Shown here piece after piece: positions 25,959 through 37,739 of a stretch of 64,000 nucleotides of DNA. The notes under the pieces are model-generated. The model was not told where the DNA came from, made no database searches, and saw nothing but the letters and a program-made list of their open reading frames with translations. Origin of the DNA: Selaginella moellendorffii (Eukaryota; Streptophyta; Lycopodiopsida; Selaginellales; Selaginellaceae); assembly GCF_000143415.4 (NCBI RefSeq), contig NW_003314322.1, positions 685,213-749,212 on the forward strand. The letters are read 5' to 3'. A program made the translations under genes and the position numbers. How positions within the stretch are numbered: the first letter of the stretch is position 1; each line of letters begins with the position of its first letter.

Positions 25959-26157
25959 TGTACAGCTACAATATTGTATACTAATATTAGCATAGTGGGA
26001 TTTTGGTAGCTGTTAGATTCGTTAAGCTATCTTTTGTTCTTGGATAGAGATCTTGTGCAAAAAATTATTTTGGTTTCATCTAGACCACTTGCTCATGTAT
26101 ATAAGCTAGGGTTTTTGGGTGAATTGATATATTCTCTTTCTATAATTTATGCACCCA
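25959..26157 (+). repeat. Right LTR of the gypsy element
   Basis: Begins TGTACAGCTAC directly after the GTGAGGTCC block that typically precedes gypsy 3' LTRs, and ends near GCACCCA. It is longer than the left LTR because it keeps the GTTAAGCTATCTTTTG segment. Confidence 0.75.
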
Positions 26158-27091
26158 CAATACCATTTTATAATATACTTTAACTATAAAACTAACTAAT
26201 AAATTCTGTTAATTTTAAAAGTCATTTTGTTGCCCATTGAAAGCATATGAAGTGCTTCAAATTGAAATACTTTACCCATTTATAAAGCCATATCTCTATC
26301 ATATAATAATAAGTTTTTTACAAAGAATTATAAAATTCTCAATCCTACCTCACAAATATCAATAAAATTTAATTCTAAACTCAACAATGGATAAAATTGT
26401 TTATTTAAGAATGTTGTTAATAGAAATAATCTTTTGACTTTCAATAACATTTCTTTTGGCAAATATTATTGCTTTGTGTGGTTAATTAATTTCTTTAATC
26501 AATTTAAATTAAAAATATATTATAAATATTTAAAGTTTTTATATAAACTTTCAAGTAATCTTTTATAAAACAACTAAATTGTTAGAAAAATTGAGAAAGA
26601 TAAGTGAAATAAATACAAATAACATAATCTTTTTTTTATATAACTCTTTATTTTATTACTTGATTTTTTTCAATGATAATGTTAAATATACTTTTTAACA
26701 AATGTGAAATATTAATTATTAATTATTATCAAAGTAATTTTATTATTTATATTTATTTTTAAATTTTTAAAATATAAATAGTTAAATCAAGTAAAATCCA
26801 ATTCAAAATCACTTTATTACCTTTATATCAAGGAAAAAAATAAATAAAAAGAGGGTGTGATTGTTTTTTTCCTTGATTTTAGGTATATGTATTTTTGATC
26901 ATCAGAAGGAGAAACAACACCACCAAATAATGATCATCCAAATCAAAATTTAATATTATTTTTGAGTAAATTTTTTAAATATATTTTATCTCAAACAATT
27001 AATAGCAAACAATATTGAAAACAAAGATGTTCTATAATGTACTAATACTTTTTTAGCTTTTGAACATAATAGTATCCTAAATGGAATTCAA
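26158..27091. other. AT-rich non-coding stretch
   Basis: Very AT-rich sequence with long A and T runs and no open frame of interest. It may be old transposon debris or the 3' flank of the PfkB gene. Nothing specific is recognisable. Confidence 0.45.
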
Positions 27092-28693
27092 TTAGTTAAG
27101 TTTTTTAGCCTGTAGAGTAAGAAATTGAGCTCTGGATTGTGCCTGGCTCCTCCACTGAACCATCGGAGGAGGTGGCATTCCTTGATGCTCTATCACTGTA
27201 CCAATGAAACCAAAAAAACGTCAAACGTTATTGAAGAAGAAGGCTCTTAACTGAAGCTTGCAGAAACGCTTCCCCAAACAGCAGCTTTGAGCAAATCCCT
27301 CGTCTTCCACCACCCAATCAAAAATCCACCGCAAAATGTGTTGCCACAGCCAGTCGGGTCCACAACCCTCGAGTTACTGGCGACGTGATCGTGTTGTTCG
27401 TTGTATTCTACTTCCTGTTTTTGCTTCAACACACTGTGAAATGCGGGGACTTCCCATGTCTCACCGCTATCAGCCCTGTAGTAAAGAATAGAAAAAAAAA
27501 CTTCTTCTTTTTGCATATTTCTTCACCTGTGAGCTATACAGCCCAAGTGTCCTCGTCTTAACACCACCACCTTGAGGAAACAAAAGGAAGAGAAACTCAC
27601 GAGACAAGGTGGAAACCAATGCTTACCTCGGCACCGAGCTCCGCAAGCCTGCCTATGAGTTCCATGGATGACCCCGGGCCAACCAGCGAGGCTGCCTCTT
27701 TCTCGTTTGGGGAGAAAATGTGCCCCGCAGAGACGAGAGCCCTGCACGAAGGAGAAAAAAAAAAAAAAAAACAAGAAGGCAAAAAGGTCAGCTCTGGAAA
27801 AAAAACCCGAGAGAAGAACCATAACTTGAGTTCTGAGCGTGTGACAATTTCTAGAGCATGCGTGTAAACCTCAACACTCACAACTTGAGCACCAGTAGAT
27901 CGTAGAGAGTGAATAAAATCCACGTCCCTGCCGCTGGGATGCACTCCGATGTGGTATGTTTTGGCTGTCCTGTCGTAAAAAAGAGAGGGACGATCGCAGT
28001 AAGATTGGTAAAGAAACAAATGTGAAAGCCATGAAGAGAAACTGGAAGAAAAAGTTGGATGCTTCACTGGTATGGAGGTGGGAGTCTCTCGATTGGTGTT
28101 TTGAGCATGTCCCAGACATCATCTCCCATATTGACTCTCCAAACCTTAAACTTTCTTTTGAGAAAAAATGGAAGAAAAATAAAAGAGAGCTAAGAGTACC
28201 TGTGTTCTTCGGCCATCTTCCTCCAAGATCTAGACAGCAAATGCCAAAAACAAATAAGAAAAATCAACGAAGAGAGGAACGTTTTCTTTGTGTTTAACCT
28301 GCCAAGCTCGAAGGGTTGGAGACTCCCATTCCAAAAGTCCAGAGGTGTCGATTCCCATATTCTCGAGCCATTCTCGACAAGCTCCAGGAAAATCCGATCC
28401 AATCCCAGCTGCTAAACCGATTCTGTTTCACAGGAAACACACACAAAGAGTTGAGAAGAAAGATGGAAAGAGGAAATTTTTTTTCTTCTACTACCTCTTG
28501 TCTTGAGGAGTCCACACTTGTGCTCCAAATGCAGTTTGTGGACCTGCGAGAAAGAAAAAAAAATCTAAGCAAAGATTTCTTGATTCTCGTCCGCCAAACC
28601 TCCACCGCCAAGCAGCGCCATCGCTGTTCGCCCATCCGGGTAGACAATGTCGTCCACTATGATCGTGAACGTCACCATCTCCAGCTCCGCCAT
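27092..28693 (-). CDS. PfkB-fold kinase-like protein (Mak32-like)
   Basis: Ten exons in transcript order: 28600-28693, 28495-28543, 28299-28422, 28200-28229, 28068-28144, 27826-27969, 27627-27741, 27527-27570, 27252-27475, 27092-27195; 334 residues. Ribokinase/PfkB features are the N-terminal GGGGPQTAFGAQVW substrate loop, GLAAGIGSDFPG, the IFSPNEKEA strand, and the C-terminal signature VVDPTGCGNTFCGGF. The last residue of the DTxGAGD-type signature, normally the catalytic Asp, is Asn here; I recall the same change in fungal Mak32-like proteins, but this needs an alignment. The final intron is needed: without it the frame ends at ASFS, while splicing restores the usual C-terminal helix (IEHQGMPPPP). 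Substrate is unknown. It shares a 287 bp divergent promoter with the CASP-like gene. Confidence 0.82.
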
Positions 28694-28980
28694 GGAGTTG
28701 GAGCTTCTCGCCCTAATCGCCAGGTGCTCTGTTTCTAGGTCAAGAATCCAGCCTCGCGAGATCGGCAAATCCAGCTCGTGGGTCTTGCGATCGAGCGCAT
28801 TGGGTTGCCCGATCGCCAGCCCGATCGCAAAACCACTCGCAATCGCAGAGCTCCCGCGTTTCGCTCAATCAAGCCCAACAATCAAGTCGCTCGAAACTAA
28901 GCTCTCTCTCATTCTCAGGGCAAAACAACATAGCGATTGGTAGATAGATTGGGAGAGATCGAGGAGGGAGATTGTCGATC
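28694..28980. promoter_or_regulatory. Divergent promoter interval, PfkB / CASP-like
   Basis: Only 287 bp separates the two start codons, which point away from each other, so both promoters and 5' UTRs must lie here or overlap. No TATA-like element is obvious. Confidence 0.45.
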
Positions 28981-29681
28981 ATGAGCTACGTGCACCCAGT
29001 CGTGGGCGTTCCTCCACCGGCATTCAATGTGGTGGCGCCGTCCACCGCGGGCACCAAAGATTTGCAGGGAATGCCAGGCACGGCGGGGAGCCTGGCGCTG
29101 CGAGTCCTCCAGTTTGGATTCGCCGCCATCGCTCTCAGCGTCATGGCCTCCATCAGCGATTTCCAGACCGTCACAGCCTTCTGGTAAGTTTTTGCTGGAT
29201 CCTCGTCTCGCATTTGGGCTGGATTGATCATCGCTCATTGCTCTAGCTTGGAAAGATGGAGCTCGCTTTGATCCATTTGCTTGCCTCGCAGCTACTTGGT
29301 CGTAGGGACCGGACTCCAGAGCTTGTGGAGCTTGTCCATGGCAGCGCTGGATGGCTACGCGCTCCTTCTCAAGCGAAGCATTCGAAGATCATCGCTCGTC
29401 ACGCTTTTCGCCGTGGGTGACTGGGTAAGATGAGGTTATATCTGTGTGTCTTTTTTTGTTCTTCCGGTGTTCACGGGACTATTGATCAGCTCTGTGCCAC
29501 TCTCACGCTCGCCGCCGGATGCTCCACCGCTGGAATCACTGTGTTGCTGGCCAGAGACTTGGATCAATGTGGCCCCAACGACTGCAGCAAGCTCCAAGCG
29601 TCGGTGGCGCTCACTTTTCTCGCATGGTTCTTATCCTCGTGCTCCTTTTTCTTCTCGTTTTGGGTCATGGCCACAAGCTAA
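28981..29681 (+). CDS. CASP-like four-TM membrane protein
   Basis: Exons 28981-29183, 29292-29424 and 29490-29681 give 175 residues. CASP-like proteins are plant plasma-membrane MARVEL-type scaffolds; the Casparian-strip members define membrane domains and recruit lignin machinery. Four hydrophobic helices are visible (about residues 40-60, 68-90, 108-132 and 145-172), separated by short loops, with both ends short. The second helix opens [17 protein letters not shown] and the third follows AVGDW, both typical of the CASPL5-type branch, although the subgroup is my inference. Lycophytes lack a classical Casparian CASP set, so a general membrane-domain role is more likely. Confidence 0.85.
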
Positions 29682-29856
29682 AGTTCTCGCTCTGTTTTTT
29701 TTTTTTCTCTCATTCTCTGCTCAAGCCCGTTCTTCCAAAGCTTTTTCAAGATCTTTAGTGTAAAATCCTCTAATTTGATACAACAATACAAATACATACC
29801 ACTGGCAATATATAGTCGAGTTGCCTCTCTCGCTCTCTTGGTTCTTCGCGACGATC

Positions 29857-32800
29857 TCACGCGACGATGGACCAGTCCGTGAACATAAAAGCAATGCACA
29901 CGACCGCGCCATCGTCGTCGAAAACCTTCCAGGCCATTGCTCGATCGTAAGTCACAGGGTGGCCTTTGCTGGACAGACGTATCCCACCATGGAGATACGC
30001 ATACCCCTGCGGACAACAAAACCGAAATGATAAGCAACAAGGATGGACAACGGAAAATCGAGAGAAACGCGTCGAACGAACGACACTCACCTGATGGATG
30101 ACTTGCGCAAAGTCGGAGTAAGCCGTCTCTCTTCCTGTTGCATCGAATGTGCGCTCGTAAGGAAGGCTGTGCAGATCACGCCAAGTGGTTTCCATCATTT
30201 CCAGTCCGGCTCTGTTGGCGAATATAAACTCCGGTATCGCCTGTTTCACATCAACACAAGCTGAGACCATCCGTAACTAGTCTTGAAAGACAGGCTTTGT
30301 AACTCACCTTCCAAGTGCAGCAAAGGATTGCGTTCTTGTCGTGCCAGAACGCATCGGTGCTCTCCGGTTGGGATTCATTGAACTCCACGTTGAAACTCGC
30401 CCTGCAACGTTGCAAGCCAAGGTTTTAGCGGGAGAACGTTAAAAAACTACGGACGAAGATGTGATGTTTTACCTGTAGCTACGCATTATCTGGAGGGCAA
30501 AGATTTTGGCCTCCTGCTGCTTCGGGCCTTGCTGTGGAGGAGACAGGCGGTACGAAGCCAGCGCCATGGCAATGCTCTGGACGGAAACCATGACGTTTCG
30601 GACGTACTGTCGAGCACTGGCGATTATCTCCTCACGGTTGTGAGCTTCAAACACGAACTGAAAGGCCATGGTCAAGACGGAGCGCATGTTGCCTCCTGAA
30701 CCAGAAAAATCGTCGGGAAACTTTCCGCCGTCAGCACTCCCTTCGAGTGTCGAAGTGAGATCTAGAGTGCGAGACAAGGCCGACGCATCCTGCAAGACAA
30801 TGCTCGTCAGTCACCAAGAAACTAAACCGAGGAACACCTACAAGGCCGTTGTCAAGGGGAATAACTCGAAATCCCGACGGAAGAAGGGGGATATCGTTCG
30901 AAACAGCTGGATCAACCGGTGCAAACACAAGCTGAGCACACGTCCCAGATGCAGTGTCTTCGTATCCAGTACATAACTGCATCCAAGTTTATTATATCAC
31001 GTCTCAGATAAGTTATTCGCCCGTATACCTGGAGAAGGACCGTGTCTTTTGGGAGCATTCCGTTCCCATATCCTTCCATCTTGATAACCTCCAGCAGCTG
31101 TATGACGCAATCATAATTATAAGCGCCACAGTTCTCTAATGCATAACCAGTACCTCTGGAAAAAGACACTCCTCATCAGCATTCCCTTTCGACGTACCGT
31201 ATCCACCAATCTTTAAAGTAGATACGGAGTCCGAGGCAATGTTAACTCCAGCCCACTCTGAGCGGTGCTCACGCAAGAAGCGAATCAGCGTGGCCGCGGG
31301 CACATTCTGCAGTAAAGGAATTCAGAGTCGGATGAAGGAAAAGACAAAAACACGATTAGACCTGTAGAAGCATGGATGACTTAGCACACAAGATGCCACC
31401 GAATGCACAGAACCTATCACCGCCCTGAGCACCAGCAGCTTTTGCACCCAGTGCCGTATTGATTGAGATTGTAACATCATCGCCACCATCAGAAGTCCAG
31501 CCATCTTCTGCGAAGGCGTTAACTGCATCGTTAAATCCCCTGCATATACGACTCAATGTGAGTATCTTTTCCGTTGTGGCAGCACCTCACCTTGCAATGC
31601 GGTGACTAAATGCACGTAAAGCAGCTGGCTGTTGCCCGCCTCTCATCAACACTTCACCGGACGACTCTTGCGAAATCCGCTTCAGATGGTGCAAAGCCTG
31701 TTTGAGAAGATGAGACATTGCTTGAAGACTACCAACACATTACCCCGAGAGTAACTCGCTGAGCAAGGATGACGGACGACTCGTACAAAGGTCGCAGCAC
31801 TTCCAGCACTTTCCACGACTGAAACAAGAGAATTCATCAACCGTAAACACAAACAATCTACACTACCTCCAAATCCCAATGGTCAACAACGTGGATGCTG
31901 GAGACACCACCCTCATAAGGCCTGATGAGAAATCCACTTGGCAACATCTCTGCCCTCTCAAAGTCGCCATTTTTAATAGCTGGTTTGTTGTGAATGCCAG
32001 TTAGCGATCTCTCACAAACCTGCAAGAAAAATTACAACTAATTCCCGAGAGCATTAACAAAGTTTTGACATACAGCTAAACTCCTGTCCTCAAGAAAGAT
32101 GGTATATCGCAACGTCCAAAAGTCGCGCGCAGGAGCTAGCGTTGTGGGAGCATACATCTGCAAGATCAGGTATATTTGAGCGCAAAGCACTGCCAGTCGC
32201 CGCCTTACCTGAGTGTAGACAAGTTCTAGAGTCCCACCATTTGGAGTAGGAAACGATCCCACAACTTCCAAACGACGACAGTCCCACAGCCAAGAGGGAC
32301 GATCTTTCAGTATTTCCGCGACCTGTACATGCATATCCATGTCAAAAAAACACAATAGCATGGAAAACATTACCCTGATGGGCTCCAACTCTACTAAACC
32401 CCAAGCGCGAGCAGCTATACCAGCACCAGCATGTGAAATGGCTGCAGTGCCAATTGAATCCGGACCAGGCTGCAAGAAAAAAAGTCGAGTTGTCAGACAC
32501 GAGTTATCCGCTGGAAAGGAAGAAAAGGAGAAAAACGCATGCCTTCATCCCAGGAATCTGGATCCAGTCCACCGCAGTTCCTGTTGCCTTTGCAAGAAAT
32601 GAGTTCAAAGTCTCCTCTGCAATGCTCAACAGTCTGCAAACCAGACAAAACACCTCGAGATAAACGACCAGCTTTTTCCAAGTATTCTCACCCAGCGGGG
32701 CTTGAATCTCGTGGACTCTGAGGTGTAATTGCTAAATGTTGAGGCACTCCTCCAGTAACCTCCGAATCGGGGCTTCTGTCAGCCAAAGCCAACGCTGACT

Positions 32801-33627
32801 GCTCACACACACACACAACAAACGGACACATCCAGGAAACAAACGTTACGTAAGCTCTTTAAAAAAACAAAGCACCACCTTCATGAATATCAAATCTCTC
32901 ACCCAGATGCTCTCACTCACCTGATCATTAAATCGGTCAGCAGCCGCGGCGGACTTTTTATCAGGATCCGCGGCGCCACCACCACTTCGGATCTGCTGGA
33001 GCTGCTGACGGAGGCACTGATTCTCCAGAGCCAGCTGCGAGCTGTGCTTCGTAAGTCGCTCGTTTTCCTCCATTATAATCTTGTTCATGGCCGTGAGCGA
33101 CGAATTCACGCTTTGGAGACGAGACGTCTCTTTTCTCTGCTTCTCACGGCATCTGAAACAACACCAAGGGGAGAGGAAAAGTTAAAAAATGGAAAAGCGA
33201 AACAGCACTAGAGAACAGTGTTCAAACAAAGCATAAAAAAGGTTCTAGCGAGAGTCAATAACATCTGGCTTGAAAGATTGCTGCTGAGAGCGACAACAAG
33301 TATCCAATCCAACCCACAAAGGAAAACTTCCTCTCACGCATCACCAATCTCACACTCAAGTTCTAGAGCAGCCAATCTCACACCAAGTTCTAGAGCAACA
33401 CCAAAGCTCCTACGTAAGATGGAAACATACCTTCTATTCTGGAACCACACTTTGATCTGCCTGGGCTCAATGTTGCCAAGAACCGGGTAGTCCCTCACAA
33501 TCTGCTGCCTCCGGATGGAGCTGGGCTTGGGACACTCATGGTAGACGCGCTCCAATGCCTCCACCTGTTCGGGAGTGTAGCGGATGTACTTGCCGGTGTC
33601 GAAATCGCTCTTGTCTTTCACCTTCAT
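29857..33627 (-). CDS. Class III HD-Zip transcription factor
   Basis: Eighteen exons, in transcript order: 33431-33627, 32921-33152, 32692-32798, 32543-32633, 32374-32469, 32209-32322, 32074-32157, 31867-32019, 31744-31818, 31591-31697, 31362-31539, 31154-31306, 31029-31097, 30842-30976, 30473-30789, 30308-30401, 30091-30240, 29857-30006; all phases agree and give 833 residues, normal for the family. Order: homeodomain (about 12-75, IKVWFQNRRCREKQRKE), leucine zipper (about 78-125), START domain (about 180-390, containing IPGMKPGPDSIG), and MEKHLA domain at the C terminus. These factors set adaxial-abaxial polarity, vascular pattern and meristem function. A miR165/166 site spans the exon 4/5 junction, and that intron has a GC donor. 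A long 5' leader upstream is likely. Confidence 0.96.
32459..32551 (-). promoter_or_regulatory. miR165/166 target site split by an intron
   Basis: On the minus strand, GGGATGAAG (32551-32543) closes exon 4 and CCTGGTCCGGA (32469-32459) opens exon 5. Spliced together they form the canonical HD-Zip III recognition element, encoding GMKPGPD in the START domain. The intron between them starts with GC (AAG|GCATGC) and ends in CAG. Only spliced RNA contains the site. Confidence 0.95.
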
Positions 33628-36600
33628 CCTTGCAAAAGCGCCCTTGGCGCTCGCGGCTAGTACACGAGGAGACGAAGAAGAAACGCGCTGGAAAGGAAGG
33701 AGGAGAATCTTTCAGCACGCCCAGCCAAGGACGCCTGGATGGCCTCTACATGCTGCGCGCTATCAAGCGGCCCGGCGAGCGAGAGAGCGGACGAAGAGCA
33801 AGCCCGGGCAGCGCGCCGCCATGGAAATATTTCGGCCTTTATCGATCGATGCCAGACTCCCTGCAATGCAGCTCCCGGCGCGTGGATCTTGGAGCGAGGA
33901 GGCCGCGGCTGAGCAGCAGCGATGCAGAGGATGGAATGCCGCCCGGGCGAGCAAGAAAGAGCCAAGCCAAACCAAGGATCGCTGCGCGCGCTCGAAATAT
34001 CTCTCCGCCCTGGCGCGGCCGATCGATTCGCGCTTGGAAAGATCAGAGGAAGTGTATCTTGGAGCTGAATCTTAGAGCGCCGCTCGTCATGATAGCAGAT
34101 CCAGCGACATCCTCTTAAAAACAAGAAAGAAGAAACAGTGATCTATGATCCAAGATGCGAGAAGCGCACAAAGGGAGAGAGGCAACAAGGGGAGCGCAGT
34201 GGGGCAAAAATGCGAAGAACACGCGGAGGAGCGAACAAGAACATTAGAGAGAGAGCTATAGCTATGGCCGACGATGCCACGCCATGCCTCGGACATACGG
34301 CCGCCATACGCGAGTCACATGCATACATGATCATCCTGCATACGTATATTTAACTATTAAAAGTGCGTGTACGGAGGGATACGCGTGGAATAAAATAAGC
34401 AAAAAATAACTGCTAGGGCTTCGGTTAAGTAAGCCGCCGGACCAGTTAAGTAAAACACCGGCGCGCTAACGTTTGTCCTAAACAAAACCCGGAGATTAGG
34501 ATTAAGATGATAATGTCCGTACCCCCGCGCGACAGGGACCGTACATGGACCCCGAATAAAAACTTTGTTCTGTTGCTGCTGCTGCTGCTGGTCCTGGCAC
34601 TTTCATTGAATGTCGTGTCGAATCCATTCCTTCTCGCGTATGATCCATCCATCCATTGCTTAACAAATCGTTTTTTACGAGTAAAGAAACTTGCAAATTC
34701 GATCGCCCAAATCCCATACTTTCGATCAGGTTAGAAAAACCCAGGATTTATCTCTGTGCCTTTCGCGTGTGGATGGATCCTCTGCCGAATTCAATGCCCA
34801 AGGAGGAAGTGTTCTTCAGAGGCGCGATTTGGGCTGACCGAGTAGCAGCAATTGCAGTAGCAGCAGCAGCGCTAGCAGCAGCGAGAGAAAATTCCAAATG
34901 CCATGGGATGGATCCAATCAATTCAACCAACTTGATTGCCGGGATAGGAACTCGTTGTCACCGTCTCGCAACTTAAAGCACTGCTTAATTGTTGCTTCAT
35001 CCATCCATCCTCTTCGCCTCCTCTCTGTGGATCTCGGACGAAGGGCTCGCTCCTCTGCGCTCGCTTTGACCCCGCGGGCGAAGAACTCGGAGCAGGAAAG
35101 AAACCGGTGGATGGAAACAGGGATTTTGATTGATTGACTGATTTCGATTGCCGTGTCTTTGTGTAGTGTTCTTGGTCTGGATCCGCCCCTTGCTCGCTAA
35201 AGATTTCTAGGCACAACGATTAGACGTGTAGCTCGCACCAGTATAGCGAGCATGAGCTCACACACACAAAGACCCTCTCTCCAGTCGATCGCTATCGCCA
35301 TCGCTCCTGCCTAGGAGGCGTCTCTTTCGTATCAGTTCCACAGTTTTCTTCTTCCTCCTCCTCGCACAAGAGATAAATCCCATCCACACTTTCGTAGCCC
35401 AGCAAGTAGAAAGACCGAAAACGAAAAAGTTCGATCTCATTCGAGCTACACAGCTACGACGACCTCCCGCGAGCGAACGAGCGAGCGAGCGATCTGCTCG
35501 ACGCTACTCATAATCCTACCGCCCGTACAACGACGTCGCGGAAGAAAATCTCTCCGCAACTGTGATTGATTCTACGTTAAGACCGGCGTACAATCCTTTG
35601 ATCTTCCGTTCGAGCGAGTAAAAGAACTTATAGCGTAGACTCATACTTGTGTGTGTGTGTGGGGGGGGGGCTGATGCGTAGCTCGTAGAGCCCTAGTAGC
35701 GAAATCTTTGTTGTTGACTTGTGCCGCTAGAAATCTTTAATTCGCTCGAGAGATGGGGGAGCGGCAGATCATCGAAATCCATGCGTTTGCGTTGGGTTCC
35801 CAGTGTTCTCACCCCCTGGCCAGCCATTGGCACCACTGTACGGAAGAGCGCACTTTTTCATTGTCCGCCACCTTTGCGCCCGTGATTGCTGTCTCTTTAG
35901 TTTTTTGGCACCGCCTTGCCTGGCATGCTGGAGTTGCGTATGATTTTTCCCATGAATTGCTTACCTCGGGGGGGCTTAGATCCTGCCGAGAGCTCCAGGT
36001 TTGAATGGATCGAGGGCGCTCTAAGTTTACAAATTGTTTAGAGAGTGTGTGTGATGTGTGAGTGACAAGCAGTGGGGGGCATCTTGGGAAGAGGGGAAGG
36101 GGGCCGCCCAGCAAGCACCAAAAGAAAAAGGGCGACTGGATTTGCCCCTGCCGCGGCTTGCCAGCTTAATGTATCTAGTCGCAATGGGGGCATCTCAATC
36201 ATCTGTGCAGCGTCCGTACGCCTAAGCGTGCTTTCTCTCCTTTTCCTGAGATCCGAGCTCCCAACGAGACTCTCAGTCCACTCTGTGTGTGTGTGTGTGT
36301 GTGTGTGATAGCTCAGTCTGTCTGGCAAGAAAGAGAATTTTATTTTATTTTATTTTTTGTTTAACTGTTTTTTTGGCATTTTCTTGCTTTTTTAATTTTT
36401 AGCCTTTTGTTTTTTCTTGCAGAAAAGGCAAAAATCTGCTCTGCCTGGGGCGGCTCCAGGCCTACTGAATCTCCAAGGAGGATCGCCAGCCCACGCGGCG
36501 TACGAAACGGCATGGCACAAATGCGCCACATGGCCCATGGCGGGCAGACAGAGATCCTGCGTCGACGTCACGGATGCGTGGGTGGTATCCTGCGGCGCCC

Positions 36601-37514
36601 TAAAAGCATATGCTATGCCACCATATGCGAAAACTTGAAGCTGTGTGATCTCTTTCTTGATCTCCTCCTTGACTGGAGCGCTTAAATGTGGCCACTCCCC
36701 TTTTAATTTCTAGGTAGTGCAGAAACAGCTCAGCGGTAACCCCACCAGGCCTTACGCCATACGAACTCTGTCTGTCTCTTATCCATGAATGAAAAGAAAA
36801 GAAAAGAAAAGAAAAGAAAAAAAGGAGGAAAAATTAGTAAAGAATCAAAAGAAAATGCCAGCCGAAATTCTCGAGAACAAGTTTTGGAAACAAATCCCGA
36901 CGCCAACAACAAAAACTATTCAGGCCGACAGCGATGGATAGATATATTGGATATATTATTAACCATACATTAGCACTACTCCTTGTAGCACGGAAGCACA
37001 CAAGTCCCGTGGAATGAGAAGATTCACGGGAATGTACCGCAGCCTGGCATTTTGCAAGCGTAATCTTTGGGCCTGCAAATGGGGAATATGGGTCTTAGAC
37101 TAAACAAGGGCAAACTTACTGTGCGACCCGACCGCTTTCCAGCATTCCGGAAGTAGTAAAATGCCCACTCACCCGTCTCCACAACCCTAGAAACCAATTT
37201 TATATGGGAAAAAGGGGGGATGGCAGAGCGTGATCCCTATTTCCCAGCGATGTTGCACGAAGAAGCAGACAAAAGCTAGGAGGCACCCAAGAACGCGAAA
37301 AGTAAAGAAAGCCGCAGCTGCACCACCACCACCTTGCACAAAAAATCAGAAGCCGCCAGCGCGCCAGCCAGCGGAGATCTAACGCTAGATTCGAATGTGC
37401 CAGTCGCCGACTGTAAAAAATGTACATAATATTACTTGTTTTACTGCGCATGGAGAAAAACGTTACGCTCCAGCACATGATGCCATGTGGCATGGACAGC
37501 AAACGCTGCAGCCC
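33628..37514. other. HD-Zip III upstream region, no supported gene
   Basis: Probably holds promoter and spliced 5' leader of the HD-Zip III gene. Visible repeats are a GT microsatellite at 36284-36307, a shorter GT/G run near 35650-35670, and GAAAA repeats near 36790-36820. No open frame shows a recognisable domain or phase-matched splicing. Confidence 0.4.
36284..36307. repeat. (TG)n microsatellite
   Basis: Twelve uninterrupted TG units. Confidence 0.9.
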
Positions 37515-37586
37515 GGGGTATTCCGAGAATCGAACTCGGGACCTCTCGCACCCGAAGCGAGAATCATACCACTAGACCAAATACCC
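37515..37586 (-). tRNA. tRNA-Pro(CGG)
   Basis: 72 nt cloverleaf on the minus strand. Acceptor GGGTATT pairs with AATACCC, with discriminator C. The anticodon stem TCTCGC/GCGAGA encloses TTCGGGT, anticodon CGG. The T arm contains GGTCCCGAGTTCGATTCTCGG. The D arm has the plant tRNA-Pro form TGGTCTAGTGGTA. No intron. It lies about 150 bp downstream of the SF3B1 stop on the same strand, but Pol III should transcribe it independently. Confidence 0.96.
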
Positions 37587-37670
37587 ATTTCGTTGTTATT
37601 ATCATTCAATTTATCACAACCCTAAACCCTATAAACCCCACACTATCCACTATCTTACACAAACTTTTAG

Positions 37671-37738
37671 AACGAACGAACGAACGAACGAACGAGAGAG
37701 AAAACGAGAGAGAAACGAGAGAGAAAAAGAGAAGCTCT
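37671..37738. repeat. Simple GAAC and GA-rich repeats
   Basis: Several GAAC units followed by GAGAGAAA-type repeats, just after the SF3B1 stop codon and probably in its 3' UTR. Confidence 0.7.
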
Positions 37739-37739
37739 T

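Larger units (their letters stand above)
19727..26157 (+). mobile_element. Degenerate Ty3/gypsy LTR retrotransposon
   Basis: About 6.4 kb between two short related LTRs, with gene order gag, protease, reverse transcriptase, RNase H, integrase on the plus strand. Gag-like sequence (RPKFFYGNPRDDIYYW) lies at about 20280-20735. A protease end (FDLIFGINWL) is near 22340. RT blocks include LDLASRY, the MPFGL-like turn near 23040 and FIDDVLIHSEG near 23130. RNase H (MDASDIGLGGVL) begins near 23570 and integrase-like sequence (ITSDYLIYWVE) near 24965. A polypurine tract lies just before the right LTR (about 25930-25945). Many stops and frameshifts interrupt all frames, so the copy is inactive. Pol order with RNase H before integrase indicates gypsy, not copia. 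No target-site duplication is evident. Confidence 0.9.

Noticed and set aside
27136-27160. miR160-like string TGCCTGGCTCC
   Set aside because: Only the first 11 bases match and there is no foldback; it lies in the last PfkB exon.
27247-27252. Apparent C-terminal truncation of the PfkB gene (stop after ASFS)
   Set aside because: A GT donor at 27251 and an acceptor before 27195 add a 34-residue end (IEHQGMPPPP...) in phase, as expected for the family.
27826-27870. A further GC donor (AC|GCATGC) in PfkB exon 6
   Set aside because: A canonical GT donor 3' of it (AA|GTTATG) has the same phase and gives a more family-like helix length before IFSPNEKEA.
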